Assembly (NCBI GenBank): GCA_035648415.1
Contig: DASRLO010000004.1
Span: forward strand, 8,822 to 72,821
Length of the DNA: 64,000 nt
Source of the DNA: DATARH01 sp035648415
GTDB lineage: Bacteria; Pseudomonadota; Alphaproteobacteria; ATCC43930; CGMCC-115725
Direction: 5' to 3'
The notes under the pieces are model-generated. The model did not search any database. It was not told the DNA's origin and worked only from the letters and a program-made list of their open reading frames with translations. Position numbers and translations under genes: made by a program. The number at the start of each line of letters is the position of its first letter. Within the stretch, counting starts at the first letter, position 1. Of the stretch, positions 1 to 8,896 are shown in pieces.

Positions 1-69
1 ACGACCCACCGGTTCGGCCGACGCGCCGGTTGACGGCAACTCGGCAAGTAAGCCCGCTTGAAACGGCGA

Positions 70-1794
70 TCACTGCTTCGGCCTGGGTTGCGCCTGCGCA
101 GGGGTGAGCCCGAGCTTGTCGCGGGTTGCCGCATCGACCACGCCGCTGATGTTGAGCCCGGCCTGTTTCTGAAACCGCGCCACCGCCAACGCTGTCGCCG
201 TGTCGTAAACCCCGTCGGCGAACGGTTCGGCCTCGTTCGCCTTCACGGCGTTCTGCACCGCGCGCACGTCGCTGCCTTCTTCCGGCGGGTCGGCGAGGCG
301 CAACAGGCGCTGCCAGCCGGGCGGCGTCGGCCCGGATCGGCCGCCAGCCTGCCAGCCACCGATGTCGTTGCCATTGACCGCGAGCGGCTTTCCGGTCTCG
401 GAGGTCAGGTGAAATTTGACCGCCTTGGCGCCGTCGGCATCGTCTTCCGGGATGCCGAGAAACTTCATCAGCGGCAGGTACATGCGCACGTCCGGCGCGG
501 CGAGGATCCCGGGCAGCGCATCAAAGCCATGGACGGTGATATCGCCGGAAGCGGCGTAGCCGATCGGCGGCGGCGGCGCGCGTTTCGCCTCCCCGCCGGC
601 GTCGATGCGGACCTCCTTGAAATCGAGCGTGAGCTGGTAGAGCCGCAGCAGCGGCTTCAGCGCCATCGCGGCGCCGATGATCTGCGGCAACACCGCCTGC
701 TTGTCGGCGTCGCTCGCGCCGGGCCCGGTCTTGCTCGCCGCGTCGAGGATCGTGCGCAACGGCGCCCCCGCGATCTGCTCGATGCCGAAATCGACGACCA
801 TCCGCCGCGGCACCTGCGGCTCGGGGACCAGCGACGGCGCGATCGCCAACCCGTCATGGCCGAAGGTGAAGCGCACCGCCGCGCCGTCGCTGCCGAGCCC
901 GGTCATGCTGCCGGCCATCGTGGCCTTCGCCAAGGTCACCAGCGTATCGCCACCCGGCCGCTTGACGCTCGTGCCTTCGACCGCCAGCTCACCTTTCGAC
1001 CGGGTAAAGACGGCGAAGAATTTGGGCAGCAGCGCGAGCCACAGATCCGGTTTGGCGGCGGGATCGTCCTGCGCCTTCTGGCGCAGCCCGCCGACCTCGT
1101 CGCGCAGCGCGTCGAGGTCGGCGAGGCTCGGCCCGCTCGCGTCGGCGCTGTAGCGGATCCGGTCGATCGTGCCGCCGAGCGCGGCGTCGGTGAAGAGGAA
1201 CTCGACCGCCTTGACCTCGAAATCGATCGGCCCGTTCCAGCCGCCGCCATCGCTTGCCGCGACCTTCGACTGCGTGGTCATCGCACCGAACTTGATCCAA
1301 TCGGCAGACCCGGTCCGCTCGATCCGGGCACCGGCGAAACTCGCGCTGAGGCTGCGGTAGCGGTCGTCCGGCTCTTCGACCACCGCGCTGGCGGCCGGGT
1401 CGGTCAGCGCCAGGGTAAACTCCGTCCCGTCGGCCGCGACGAGCGTCGTGCGCGACGGGAGGGTGACGTCGAACTCGACCTCGCCGCCGCTCGCGGCGGG
1501 TTTGCGGCGGATTTCCAGACGATCGATCGTGATCGTCGCCGCCGGTTTGGGATCGGCCGGGTTTTTCCGGACCGAAAAGCGCCCGTTGGCAATGACCGCG
1601 ACCGCCGCGTCGCCGTCATCGCGCACGTCGAATGTGTCGGCGCCGTCCCAATGGAGGGCGCCGAGCCGCTTGAGGTAGGTCTCGATCTGGCCGCGCAGCG
1701 TCCCCGCCCCGGCCGCCAAGGCTGGGTCCGTCAGTTTCGCGCCGCACAAGACCAGGGCCACGGCAGTGGCTCGCAGCATCGCCCGCAGAATCAT
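70..1794 (-). CDS. Exported protein with C-terminal peptidoglycan-binding domain
   Basis: 574 residues. An N-terminal hydrophobic stretch ending near ALAAGA (about residue 28) looks like a cleavable signal peptide. Residues 30-500 are a long beta-rich region that I do not recognise (general look of DUF945-like exported proteins). Residues about 505-570 match the peptidoglycan_binding_1 fold: DVRAVQNAV, then FADGVYDTATALAVARFQ, then SGVVDAATRDKLGL. Inference: a periplasmic or envelope protein that docks on the cell wall. It stands alone; a strong palindrome with an A-run (its T-run on the same strand) lies just upstream, so it is insulated from transcription coming from the thi side. Confidence 0.8.
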   Translation of the reverse strand: MILRAMLRATAVALVLCGAKLTDPALAAGAGTLRGQIETYLKRLGALHWDGADTFDVRDDGDAAVAVIANGRFSVRKNPADPKPAATITIDRLEIRRKPAASGGEVEFDVTLPSRTTLVAADGTEFTLALTDPAASAVVEEPDDRYRSLSASFAGARIERTGSADWIKFGAMTTQSKVAASDGGGWNGPIDFEVKAVEFLFTDAALGGTIDRIRYSADASGPSLADLDALRDEVGGLRQKAQDDPAAKPDLWLALLPKFFAVFTRSKGELAVEGTSVKRPGGDTLVTLAKATMAGSMTGLGSDGAAVRFTFGHDGLAIAPSLVPEPQVPRRMVVDFGIEQIAGAPLRTILDAASKTGPGASDADKQAVLPQIIGAAMALKPLLRLYQLTLDFKEVRIDAGGEAKRAPPPPIGYAASGDITVHGFDALPGILAAPDVRMYLPLMKFLGIPEDDADGAKAVKFHLTSETGKPLAVNGNDIGGWQAGGRSGPTPPGWQRLLRLADPPEEGSDVRAVQNAVKANEAEPFADGVYDTATALAVARFQKQAGLNISGVVDAATRDKLGLTPAQAQPRPKQ

Positions 1795-1851
1795 GCGTCA
1801 CCCGCTCAGCTTCGCTTTTACTATAGGCGGGAGCCGTCGCGCCGACCGTGC

Positions 1852-1881
1852 AAAAAAGGAGGCCGCCAGTGAGGCGGCCTC
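1852..1881 (-). terminator. Rho-independent terminator, leftward
   Basis: Perfect 9-bp stem GAGGCCGCC/GGCGGCCTC (1859-1867 with 1873-1881) and a 5-base loop, followed on the minus strand by six T (1857-1852). It lies about 60 bases before the start of the leftward gene at 1794, and no leftward protein gene is visible to its right, so it may end a short RNA. Confidence 0.65.
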
Positions 1882-1945
1882 AAGGCTGAGGGGAGGATGC
1901 CCATGCGGGCAGCGCGCATCCAGGGAAGCGCGTCTTAACCAGAAT
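1852..1945 (-). ncRNA. Candidate small RNA ending in an orphan terminator
   Basis: The minus strand between about 1945 and the terminator at 1852 has no credible protein gene, but reads as a compact GC-rich unit: a second stem-loop (GGATGC.../...GGCATCC, about 1894-1918), a CCTCCCC stretch that could pair with ribosome binding sites, then the terminator. A weak promoter-like pair (AGTGAC, then TTAAGA) lies just upstream. This is a guess from structure only; it could equally be the leader of the downstream gene with an attenuator. Confidence 0.3.
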
Positions 1946-2042
1946 GCCGCGAAAAGGTCACTGAAAGGTTAACCATCGGCGCGCTCGCGGGCTCTGGCAA
2001 AGAAAACCCTTGCATCGCCTCGGTCCCGGCCCAAAATTGGGG

Positions 2043-2144
2043 CGAGGCTGGGGTGCTGCCCGGCGGTGCGGCGTGTCCGCCCGAGTCCGGCAGCTGAGAA
2101 CAGACCCACTGAACCTGGCCGGGCCTGTCCCGGTGAAGGGAGTC
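2043..2144 (+). promoter_or_regulatory. TPP riboswitch (THI element) before thiO
   Basis: The conserved thi-box landmarks are in order: GGGGTGCT near 2050, CAGCTGAGA at 2091-2099, ACCC at 2104-2107, GAACCTG at 2111-2117, a short GGG/CCC helix, and GAAGGGA at 2135-2141. The purine-rich 3' strand of the closing helix (GAAGGGAG) sits 5 bases before the GTG start of thiO and is its likely ribosome binding site, so thiamine pyrophosphate binding should hide the site and shut off translation. Confidence 0.93.
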
Positions 2145-2145
2145 C

Positions 2146-3393
2146 GTGATTAGCGCGCAAAACACCGCAGCATCGGATCGACCGAAGACCGTCGTCATCG
2201 GCGCCGGCGTCATCGGGCTCGGCATCGCCTGGCGGCTGGCGCAGGCCGGTTGCCGGGTCGCCGTCTACGACAAGGGCGAGGCCGGGCGCGGCGCGAGCTG
2301 GGCAGCGGCGGGGATGCTCGCCGCCGCGGTGGAGACCGAGCCGGGCGAGGAGCCGCTGTTGCCGCTGACGCTGGAAAGCCAGCGTCTATGGCCCGAGTTC
2401 GCGCGCGAACTCGAGGCGGCGACCGGGATTTCCGCCGAGTACCGCGACGAAGGGACGCTGGTCGTCGCCCTCAATCGCGACGATGCCGAGACGCTGCGGC
2501 ATTCGTACGAATTCCAGCAGGGCCTCGGCCTCGGCCTCGACCTCGAATGGCTGAACGCCGGCGAGGCGCGGCGGCGCGAGCCGCATTTGAAGCCCGGCAT
2601 CGCGGCCGCCGTGTTCAGCCGCAACGACCACCAGGTCGAGAACCGCGCGCTGGCCCGCGCGCTGATCGCCGCCTGTCGCGGCGCCGGGGTCGACATCCAC
2701 GAACATTGCCCGGTGGCGGAGGTCGCGATCGCCGGCGGCCAAGCCCGCGGCGTCGAGACCGCGCGGGGCCGCGACGACGCCGAGATCGTCGTTCTCGCCG
2801 CCGGCGCGTGGTCGCGCGGGGTCGGCGGCATTCCGGCGCGTTACCAGCCGCCGGTGCGCCCGATCAAGGGGCAGATGCTGGCGCTGCAGATGGACCCGAA
2901 GGCGCCGATCCTGCGCCATGTGGTGTGGCTGCCGCGCGGCTACCTGGTGCCGCGCAACGACGGCCGGCTGATCGTCGGCGGGACGGTCGAGGAACGCGGC
3001 TTCGACACCACGATCACCGCCGGCGGGATGCTGGCGCTGCTCGAGGGCGCCTGGCGCGCGGTGCCGACGATCGAGGAATTGCCGATCGCCGAGACCTGGG
3101 TCGGGTTCCGGCCGGGCTCGCCCGACGACGCGCCGATGCTGGGCCCGAGCGGCATCGACGGGCTCGTCATCGCGACCGGGCACCACCGCAACGGCATCCT
3201 GTTGACGCCGGTCAGCGCCGCGGTCGTCAGCGCCTATATCCTCACCGGACGGCTGCCGGACATGGCGCTGGCCTTCGATCCCCAGCGCTTCGGCCCGCAG
3301 CGCTTCGGCCCGCAGCGCTCCGGCCCGCGGCGCTCCGATAGGGCGCGCCTCGACAAGCCGCGGCCGGCGCCGGTCGCCGCGGCGGCGCAATGA
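2146..3393 (+). CDS. thiO: Glycine oxidase ThiO
   Basis: 415 residues; FAD-dependent oxidase that makes the iminoglycine used for the thiazole of thiamine. A dinucleotide-binding GAGVIG motif is at residues 19-24, followed by the DAO fold through ATGHHRNGILLTPV near the end. The GTG start is set by the riboswitch-embedded Shine-Dalgarno. thiS overlaps its stop by ATGA. Odd: the last 50 residues form an extra tail with a 15-bp unit (CGCTTCGGCCCGCAG) repeated about 3.5 times at 3286-3339, giving FGPQR repeats rich in Arg/Pro not needed for the fold. Confidence 0.93.
   Translation: MISAQNTAASDRPKTVVIGAGVIGLGIAWRLAQAGCRVAVYDKGEAGRGASWAAAGMLAAAVETEPGEEPLLPLTLESQRLWPEFARELEAATGISAEYRDEGTLVVALNRDDAETLRHSYEFQQGLGLGLDLEWLNAGEARRREPHLKPGIAAAVFSRNDHQVENRALARALIAACRGAGVDIHEHCPVAEVAIAGGQARGVETARGRDDAEIVVLAAGAWSRGVGGIPARYQPPVRPIKGQMLALQMDPKAPILRHVVWLPRGYLVPRNDGRLIVGGTVEERGFDTTITAGGMLALLEGAWRAVPTIEELPIAETWVGFRPGSPDDAPMLGPSGIDGLVIATGHHRNGILLTPVSAAVVSAYILTGRLPDMALAFDPQRFGPQRFGPQRSGPRRSDRARLDKPRPAPVAAAAQ
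3286..3339 (+). repeat. 15-bp tandem repeat inside thiO
   Basis: CGCTTCGGCCCGCAG at 3286-3300 and 3301-3315, a two-change copy at 3316-3330 and a partial fourth. The unit is a multiple of three, so copy number change would lengthen or shorten the C-terminal tail of ThiO without a frameshift. Confidence 0.85.
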
Positions 3394-3596
3394 CGCGGGT
3401 CAAGATCAACGGCGTCGACGAGGAGGTCGCGGCGACCACCGTCGCGCAGTTGCTCGCCGGGCGGGGGATCGATCCCGGCGCGCGGTTTCTCGCCGTCGCG
3501 ATCAACGGCGCGGTAGTGCGCCGCGCGGCCTGGGACGCGTTGGAACTGAGCGCCGGCGACGCGGTCGAGATCGTCCGCCCGCTGCAGGGCGGGTGA
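3390..3596 (+). CDS. thiS: Sulfur carrier protein ThiS
   Basis: 68 residues with the ubiquitin-like fold and the C-terminal GG that is adenylated and converted to thiocarboxylate to feed sulfur to ThiG. The ATG overlaps the thiO stop (ATGA), so the pair is translationally coupled and shares the TPP riboswitch. The motif FLAVAINGAVVRR and the ending EIVRPLQGG are typical. thiG follows only after about 0.9 kb, with an opposite-strand gene in between. Confidence 0.95.
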   Translation: MTRVKINGVDEEVAATTVAQLLAGRGIDPGARFLAVAINGAVVRRAAWDALELSAGDAVEIVRPLQGG

Positions 3597-3972
3597 AAAT
3601 TTGTCCCTGGCCCCGGTGCATTCGCCCGGGCCAGACACGCCACCCACTCACCATGGGAAAAACCGACTCGCCCTCGAGGCGGCCAGTTCCCTCCCACATT
3701 CGAGGACATCCCGCCGCAAGGCCGACCCGGATGGTTCGCCGATATGTCAGGGCGACTTCCCGCAGTGTGCCGCGCGCCTTCGTGGGGAATGACCCCACCC
3801 TGACGACATTGACCCCGCCATATCAGCGCTGCCGTGCCGCTGGCTGTCTCATGTCCGCCCCCAAGGGGATCGATTTCGCGGGTTTGGGTCGCGGGTTTCG
3901 GTTTTCCGGCCGGCTTGAAGTCGAACGTCGCGCGTGACCGGCCGGCGGCTCCGCCCCGCTTAGCCCGATCGC
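3597..3972. other. Gene-poor gap after thiS
   Basis: 376 bases in which I see no convincing gene. Short open frames here have no ribosome binding site and atypical composition. No terminator with a T-run was recognised after thiS. Confidence 0.5.
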
Positions 3973-4344
3973 CTAGTAGCGATCCTGGTGATGATGGTGA
4001 TGGTGGTGATGGTGATTGCGGTAACGAGGGTAATAATCACGATAATAGGGATTGTAATAGCGACCGTAATAGGGGTTGTAATAATTGCCGTAATAATTGT
4101 AATTGGGGTAATAGTATCCCTGAGCAATTTGAACCCCCTCCCGAGGCTTCGTTTTTTGCGCGCGAGCGGCATCGTCAGCCTTTAGCAGCGCGACGGCATT
4201 CGGGATTGGCGCAAGGAGCTCCGCATAAGAAGACGCCTGCAGCGAATCCGACAGGTTGAAACCAGGAGAGGTTGTAGCTTGCGCGGAGGTGACACTTGCC
4301 AGGCCAGCGACCGTGCCGAGCAAACCGGCGATCTTCTTATCCAT
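3973..4344 (-). CDS. Exported Tyr/Asn-rich protein with poly-His tail
   Basis: 123 residues. Signal peptide MDKKIAGLLGTVAGLASVTSAQA (cleavage after AQA), then a short ordinary region, then from about residue 77 a run of YYNPYY/YYGRYY-type repeats (about 20 Tyr in 40 residues), and nine consecutive His residues before the end. Inference: an exposed, disordered, possibly metal-binding or surface-associated protein. The repeats are AT-rich and in the opposite direction to the thi genes, separating thiS from thiG. Similar exported Tyr-rich proteins occur in alphaproteobacteria, but I cannot assign a function. Confidence 0.7.
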   Translation of the reverse strand: MDKKIAGLLGTVAGLASVTSAQATTSPGFNLSDSLQASSYAELLAPIPNAVALLKADDAARAQKTKPREGVQIAQGYYYPNYNYYGNYYNPYYGRYYNPYYRDYYPRYRNHHHHHHHHHQDRY

Positions 4345-4526
4345 ATGACTCCTCCACCTGTCGGAACATAAGCGCGGCGCAATGCCTCGGGATTTGCAAA
4401 AAACGCCTCTCCGGCTGTTTTATTCCACCTCACCGAGGGCGTGTGCCTCGGCGACGATTTGGGTTCCGCGCAACCCGCGTTTCCGTACTATCCTTGGTTG
4501 ACCCCCTGGGCAGACCCTGTTTTAGG

Positions 4527-5309
4527 ATGTCGAGCATGGAGAGCGACCCCTTCCTGATCGCCGGAATCGCGCTCAAATCGCGGCTCTTTATCGGCACCGC
4601 CGGCTATCCCAACCAGCAGGTCATGCTGGATTCGCTGGAGGCAAGCGGGGCCGAGCTGGTGACCATGTCGATACGCCGGATCAGCCTCGATTCCTATAGC
4701 GGGAGCCTGGTCGAGGCGTTGAGCCCGCGCTGCCGGCTGCTGCCCAACACCTCGGGCTGCGTGACCGCGCGCGACGCGATCCTCACCGCCGAGCTGGCGC
4801 GCGAGGCGCTGCAGACCGATTGGGTCAAACTGGAGCTGATCGGCGACCGCGAGACGCTCTACCCGGATGTCGAGCAGCTGGTGCCCGCCGCCGACGAATT
4901 GGTGCGCAAGGGATTTATCGTGCTGCCCTATTGCAACGACGATCCCGTGACCTGCCAGAAGCTGGCCGATGTCGGTTGCGCCGCGGTGATGCCGCTGGGG
5001 TCGCTGATCGGCTCGGGGCGCGGCATCGCCAACCCGGCGGCGATCGAGCTCATCTGCGCGCGCAGTCCGGTGCCGGTGGTGCTCGACGCCGGGATCGGCA
5101 CCGCGTCGGACGCGGCGCTGGCGATGGAGCTGGGCTGCGACGCCGTCCTGGTCAACACCGCGATCGCCAAATCGCACGCCCCCCTCCGGATGGCGGCGGC
5201 GATGCGGGCCGGGGTCGAGGGCGGCCGCTTTGCGCGGCTCGCCGGGCGCATCCCGAAGCGGACCTTCGCCGAGCCGTCGAGCCCCCAACTGGGTCTCGTC
5301 GGCACCTAG
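4527..5309 (+). CDS. thiG: Thiazole synthase ThiG
   Basis: 260 residues from ATG 4527 (preceded by TTTAGG); the open frame runs further upstream, but homology starts at PFLIAGIALKSRLFIGTAGY. Joins deoxyxylulose phosphate, iminoglycine from ThiO and ThiS thiocarboxylate into the thiazole ring. The Schiff-base lysine is K101 in DWVKLELIGD, and the phosphate-binding end GIGTASDAALAMELG is present. It is displaced from thiO-thiS by about 0.9 kb and an opposing gene, so it probably has its own promoter in 4345-4526; no second thi box was seen. Confidence 0.93.
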   Translation: MSSMESDPFLIAGIALKSRLFIGTAGYPNQQVMLDSLEASGAELVTMSIRRISLDSYSGSLVEALSPRCRLLPNTSGCVTARDAILTAELAREALQTDWVKLELIGDRETLYPDVEQLVPAADELVRKGFIVLPYCNDDPVTCQKLADVGCAAVMPLGSLIGSGRGIANPAAIELICARSPVPVVLDAGIGTASDAALAMELGCDAVLVNTAIAKSHAPLRMAAAMRAGVEGGRFARLAGRIPKRTFAEPSSPQLGLVGT

Positions 5310-5414
5310 CGGCGGTCATACCGCCGGTACGCCGGCCGCGGCGTATTTCTCAGGCGCGCCTTTCGATCACCGTGTTCATGAAGAACTGGAACAGCACGGC
5401 GCCAATCCGCGTGC

Positions 5415-5963
5415 CTACACCAGGATGTGGGTAATTTCCTTGTAGGCCCGCGCCTCGACGAAATGGCGCTCGCGCGTCGCCTTGTCGATGTAGTGGAAGA
5501 TTTGCACCACGAAGATCATGTTGACGCTCTCGCCGTCGTTCGAGAGCGGCATGAAGAGGACTTTCGTGTGCCGCTCGGGCTCGCGGCGCGAGGGGGCGAA
5601 GAACAGGCATTCGGAATAAAGCGCGCGCCGCTGCTCGACGCATTTGTCGTAGAGGCGCAGCACATGCGCGGCGTAATCGGGCCCGGGCAGCACCTCGTCG
5701 AGGAAGCGGCCGGTGGCGTTGACCCCGTGCGCACTGGTGTTCTCGGTGCCGATCAAGCGATAGCGGTAGCGGCCATTGTCGAGCCGCTCGACCAGCATCA
5801 CGTCCGGCAGGAGCTTGGGAATCTCGGTCGGATCGATGTCGGCGCGACTGGGCATCCTGCGCCCGGCGGCCTTGCCGCGCCAATAATGATGGGCCTGCTC
5901 CAGCCGCGGATCGGTGAAGGCCGACAGCTCCACGGCCTCGCATCCGACCGCGCCGTGCAGCAA
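5415..5963 (-). CDS. PAS domain protein (PAS_5 family)
   Basis: 182 residues. The central part (WRGKAAGRRMPSRADIDPTEIP, then LLPDVMLVERL, then RYRLIGTEN) is the signature of the PAS_5 family (PF07310), abundant in alphaproteobacteria, particularly Rhodospirillales. These are single PAS modules without an output domain; role unknown, presumed ligand or redox sensing. Monocistronic and divergent from the penicillin-binding protein gene. Confidence 0.8.
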   Translation of the reverse strand: MLHGAVGCEAVELSAFTDPRLEQAHHYWRGKAAGRRMPSRADIDPTEIPKLLPDVMLVERLDNGRYRYRLIGTENTSAHGVNATGRFLDEVLPGPDYAAHVLRLYDKCVEQRRALYSECLFFAPSRREPERHTKVLFMPLSNDGESVNMIFVVQIFHYIDKATRERHFVEARAYKEITHILV

Positions 5964-6114
5964 CGCGGGATTGCCGATCGCGAGCCTCCTGCGGCGGGCA
6001 GGGAAACCCCGCCGTCAGTAATTACTACAGCCGGCTCGGTAAAAATTTGGTTTAGATTCGCGCGGGGAATGATACCCGCCGCGACGTGTTTGCCGAGGTG
6101 CCGCCCGCTTCAAA

Positions 6115-8856
6115 TTGCGCTCTGGCGGCGCTGGGGACCGGCATGGCATTTTACCGTCGATGTTACGGCTACCTGGGCGCCTGCGCGGTGGCGTCGTGCT
6201 AAGCGCGATAGCGAATTTTCTGCGCGGATTGGCGCAGCTGCTGTTCGTCATCGTGATCCTCGTCGCCGTCTTCGCGGGCGGCGCCGTCGCCCTGGCGATC
6301 GCGCATTTCAGCCAGGATCTGCCCGACCACCAGCAGCTTTTGACCTACCAGCCCGCGACCGGCACCAAAATCTATGCCGGCGACGGCAGCTTCATGGCGG
6401 AATACGCCACCGAAAACCGCACGATCATTCCGTTCAAGCAAATCCCGCCGGTGGTCGTGCAGGCGTTTCTCTCCGCCGAGGATCGCGACTTCTACAGCCA
6501 CAACGGGGTCAACCCGCTGTCGATCCTGCGCGCCGCGTTTGCCGACCTGATGCGCTATGGGCGGGGCCAGCGGCCGATCGGCGCGTCGACGATCACCCAG
6601 CAGCTCGTTCGCCATTTTCTGTTGACCAACGAGGTCTCGGTCTCGCGCAAGGTCAAGGAGGCGCTGCTCGCCTACCGGATCGAGAACCAGCTCAGCAAGG
6701 ACCGCATTCTCGAAATCTACCTGAACGAGATGTATTTCGGCGCCGGGGCCTATGGCGTCGCTACGGCCTCGGAAACCTATTTCGGCAAGCCGCTCGCTCA
6801 GCTCACGGTCGCCCAGACGGCATTCCTCGCCGCGCTGCCCAAGGCGCCGAACAACTACAACCCGGTGCGCCATCCCGAGGCGGCGAAGACGCGGCGCGAC
6901 TGGGTGCTCGACGGCATGGCCGAACAAGGCTGGATCACCGCCTCCCAGGCCGAGGCGGCAAAGAACCAGCCGCTCGACGCGGTCCCGCGCGCCCAGCCGG
7001 AACCGGTCCAGGCCGGGTATTTCGCCGAGGAGGTGCGGCGCGAACTGATCGACCGTTTCGGCGAGAAAAAGGTCTACGAGGGCGGTCTCACCGTGCGGAC
7101 GAGCTATGTGCCGGCCTACCAGGCGATGGCCGAGCACGCCTTTCGCACCGGGCTCGTCGAATACGACCGGCGGCACGGCTGGCGCGGGCCGGTCGCGCAC
7201 CTGGCGAGCGTCGCGGCGGCGGAGGCCTCGCTGACTACAACCCCGGAGCCGCCGACGATGCCCGATTGGCGTCTTGCCGCGGTGACGAGCGTCGACAATT
7301 CGGGCGCCAACATCGCGCTGAAGAGCGGCGCCATCGGCCGCATCCCGCTGAGCGAGCTGACCTGGGCGCGGCGCACCGTCGCCGACCAGCGGCTCGGCCC
7401 GGCGGTGTACCGGGCGCAGGAAGTGCTGAACGTGGGCGACCTCGTTCTGGTCGAGCCGCTCGGCGCCGCCGCTCCCGCTTCCAGCGCTTCGGGCAACGCC
7501 AAGCGCGGGCCGGTTTCCGCCGCCCTGCTTTACGGTTTGCGCCAGATCCCGGACGTCAGCGGCGGCTTCGTGGCGATGGACCCCAAGACCGGACGGACCT
7601 TTGCCCTGGTTGGCGGCTGGGATTACCGCGACAGCCAGTTCGACCGCGCCGTCCAGGCGAGACGCCAGCCCGGCTCGTCGATCAAACCGTTCGTCTACGT
7701 CACCGCGCTCCAGGGCGACTATACCCCGTCGACGATCATCCAGGACGCGCCGATCGAGCTCGACCAGGGGCCGGGACTGCCCAAATGGAGCCCGGTCAAC
7801 TACGAAGGCAACTACGTCGGTTCGACGACGCTGCGCCAGGCGCTGGTGCATTCGCGCAATTTGGCGACGGCGCGGCTCGCCTCGGTGATCGGGCTGCCGG
7901 CGATCGCCAAAACGGTCGAAGAGTTCGGCATCATGGACAAGATGCCGCTCTATTATTCGATGGCGCTGGGCGCCGGCGACACGACGCTCTACCGGATGAC
8001 CGCGGCGTATTCGATGCTCGACAATGGCGGGCATTGGCTGCTGCCGTCGATCATTGATCTGGTGCAGGACCGCCAGGGACAGATCATCTATCAGAAGGGG
8101 ATCGGGTCCTGCGCCGCCTGCTTTATCGTCGCCGGGCCGCGCAACGCCCCCGACACCGGCGGCCTCTATCATCCCGCGGGCGCCGCCGATCCCTCGATGA
8201 TCTGGCTCAAAGGCGCGAGCTACGCCAACAACCCGATCTACTACAAGGCCAACAAGCCCGACCCGCTCATCGACCAGGTCGCCGATCATCAGATCATCTC
8301 GATGATGGAAGGCGTCGTGCAGCAGGGCACCGGCATCAAGGTCAAGGACGTGGGCAAGCCGATCGCCGGCAAGACCGGCACCTCGAGCGATTGGCTCGAC
8401 GCCTGGTTCGTCGGCTTCTCGCCCGATATCGCCGCCGGCGCCTTTGTCGGTTTCGACATACCGCGCACCCTGGGCGACGGCGAGACCGGCGGCAATGTCG
8501 CGGCGCCGGTGTTCCGCGACTTCATGGCCGACGCGTTGAAGAACGCGCCGGCGCTGCCGTTCCCCGACGCGCCGGGCGCCAGTATGGTGCTGGTCAACTC
8601 GATCAGCGGCCAGCGCACGGTCGCGAGCGACAAGGATGCGATCCTCGAAGCCTTCCGCCCCGGCACCGAGCCCGGCAGCGGCAGCGGCGGCGGCCGCGGC
8701 GAGGCGCAGATCGCCGCCGACCCGGATGCCGGCGAGATGGGCGATGCGGGCATGCCGCCCGGCGCGCCGCTGGTCAGCGTCAATGCCCGGTTGCCGATGG
8801 GCACCGTGCTGCCGCCGCCGACCGTCGTGCTCAGAGGTACCGGCGGCCTCTACTAG
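6115..8856 (+). CDS. mrcA: Penicillin-binding protein 1A (transglycosylase/transpeptidase)
   Basis: Up to 913 residues. One N-terminal membrane helix (about 40-62) anchors it in the inner membrane. The glycosyltransferase domain has its catalytic Glu122 in AEDRDFYSHNG; an OB-like insert follows (about 385-450); the transpeptidase domain carries Ser521 in SSIK, SRN at 580-582 and KTGTS at 753-757. The Gly/Ser-rich C-terminal tail is family-typical. The start is uncertain: ATG 6115, ATG 6160 or GTG 6193 would all keep the membrane helix. Confidence 0.92.
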   Translation: MRSGGAGDRHGILPSMLRLPGRLRGGVVLSAIANFLRGLAQLLFVIVILVAVFAGGAVALAIAHFSQDLPDHQQLLTYQPATGTKIYAGDGSFMAEYATENRTIIPFKQIPPVVVQAFLSAEDRDFYSHNGVNPLSILRAAFADLMRYGRGQRPIGASTITQQLVRHFLLTNEVSVSRKVKEALLAYRIENQLSKDRILEIYLNEMYFGAGAYGVATASETYFGKPLAQLTVAQTAFLAALPKAPNNYNPVRHPEAAKTRRDWVLDGMAEQGWITASQAEAAKNQPLDAVPRAQPEPVQAGYFAEEVRRELIDRFGEKKVYEGGLTVRTSYVPAYQAMAEHAFRTGLVEYDRRHGWRGPVAHLASVAAAEASLTTTPEPPTMPDWRLAAVTSVDNSGANIALKSGAIGRIPLSELTWARRTVADQRLGPAVYRAQEVLNVGDLVLVEPLGAAAPASSASGNAKRGPVSAALLYGLRQIPDVSGGFVAMDPKTGRTFALVGGWDYRDSQFDRAVQARRQPGSSIKPFVYVTALQGDYTPSTIIQDAPIELDQGPGLPKWSPVNYEGNYVGSTTLRQALVHSRNLATARLASVIGLPAIAKTVEEFGIMDKMPLYYSMALGAGDTTLYRMTAAYSMLDNGGHWLLPSIIDLVQDRQGQIIYQKGIGSCAACFIVAGPRNAPDTGGLYHPAGAADPSMIWLKGASYANNPIYYKANKPDPLIDQVADHQIISMMEGVVQQGTGIKVKDVGKPIAGKTGTSSDWLDAWFVGFSPDIAAGAFVGFDIPRTLGDGETGGNVAAPVFRDFMADALKNAPALPFPDAPGASMVLVNSISGQRTVASDKDAILEAFRPGTEPGSGSGGGRGEAQIAADPDAGEMGDAGMPPGAPLVSVNARLPMGTVLPPPTVVLRGTGGLY

Positions 8857-8896
8857 ACTAGGCGCGCAATGCCTGTGGGTTTTTCCGCGCCGGACG

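Noticed and set aside
58..1872. Long plus-strand open frame opposite the peptidoglycan-binding gene
   Set aside because: Arg/Gly-rich shadow of a GC-rich gene; the minus-strand protein has a signal peptide and a known domain.
3593..3937. Plus-strand open frame after thiS
   Set aside because: Starts at the thiS stop without a ribosome binding site and has no recognisable content.
4296..4526. Extended N-terminus for ThiG
   Set aside because: The extra 77 codons overlap the start and signal peptide of the opposite-strand gene and are not part of the ThiG fold; ATG 4527 has a ribosome binding site and fits family length.
5427..8057. Very long plus-strand open frame across the PAS and PBP1A genes
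   Set aside because: Spans two real genes in other frames and matches no family; high third-position G+C keeps frames open.
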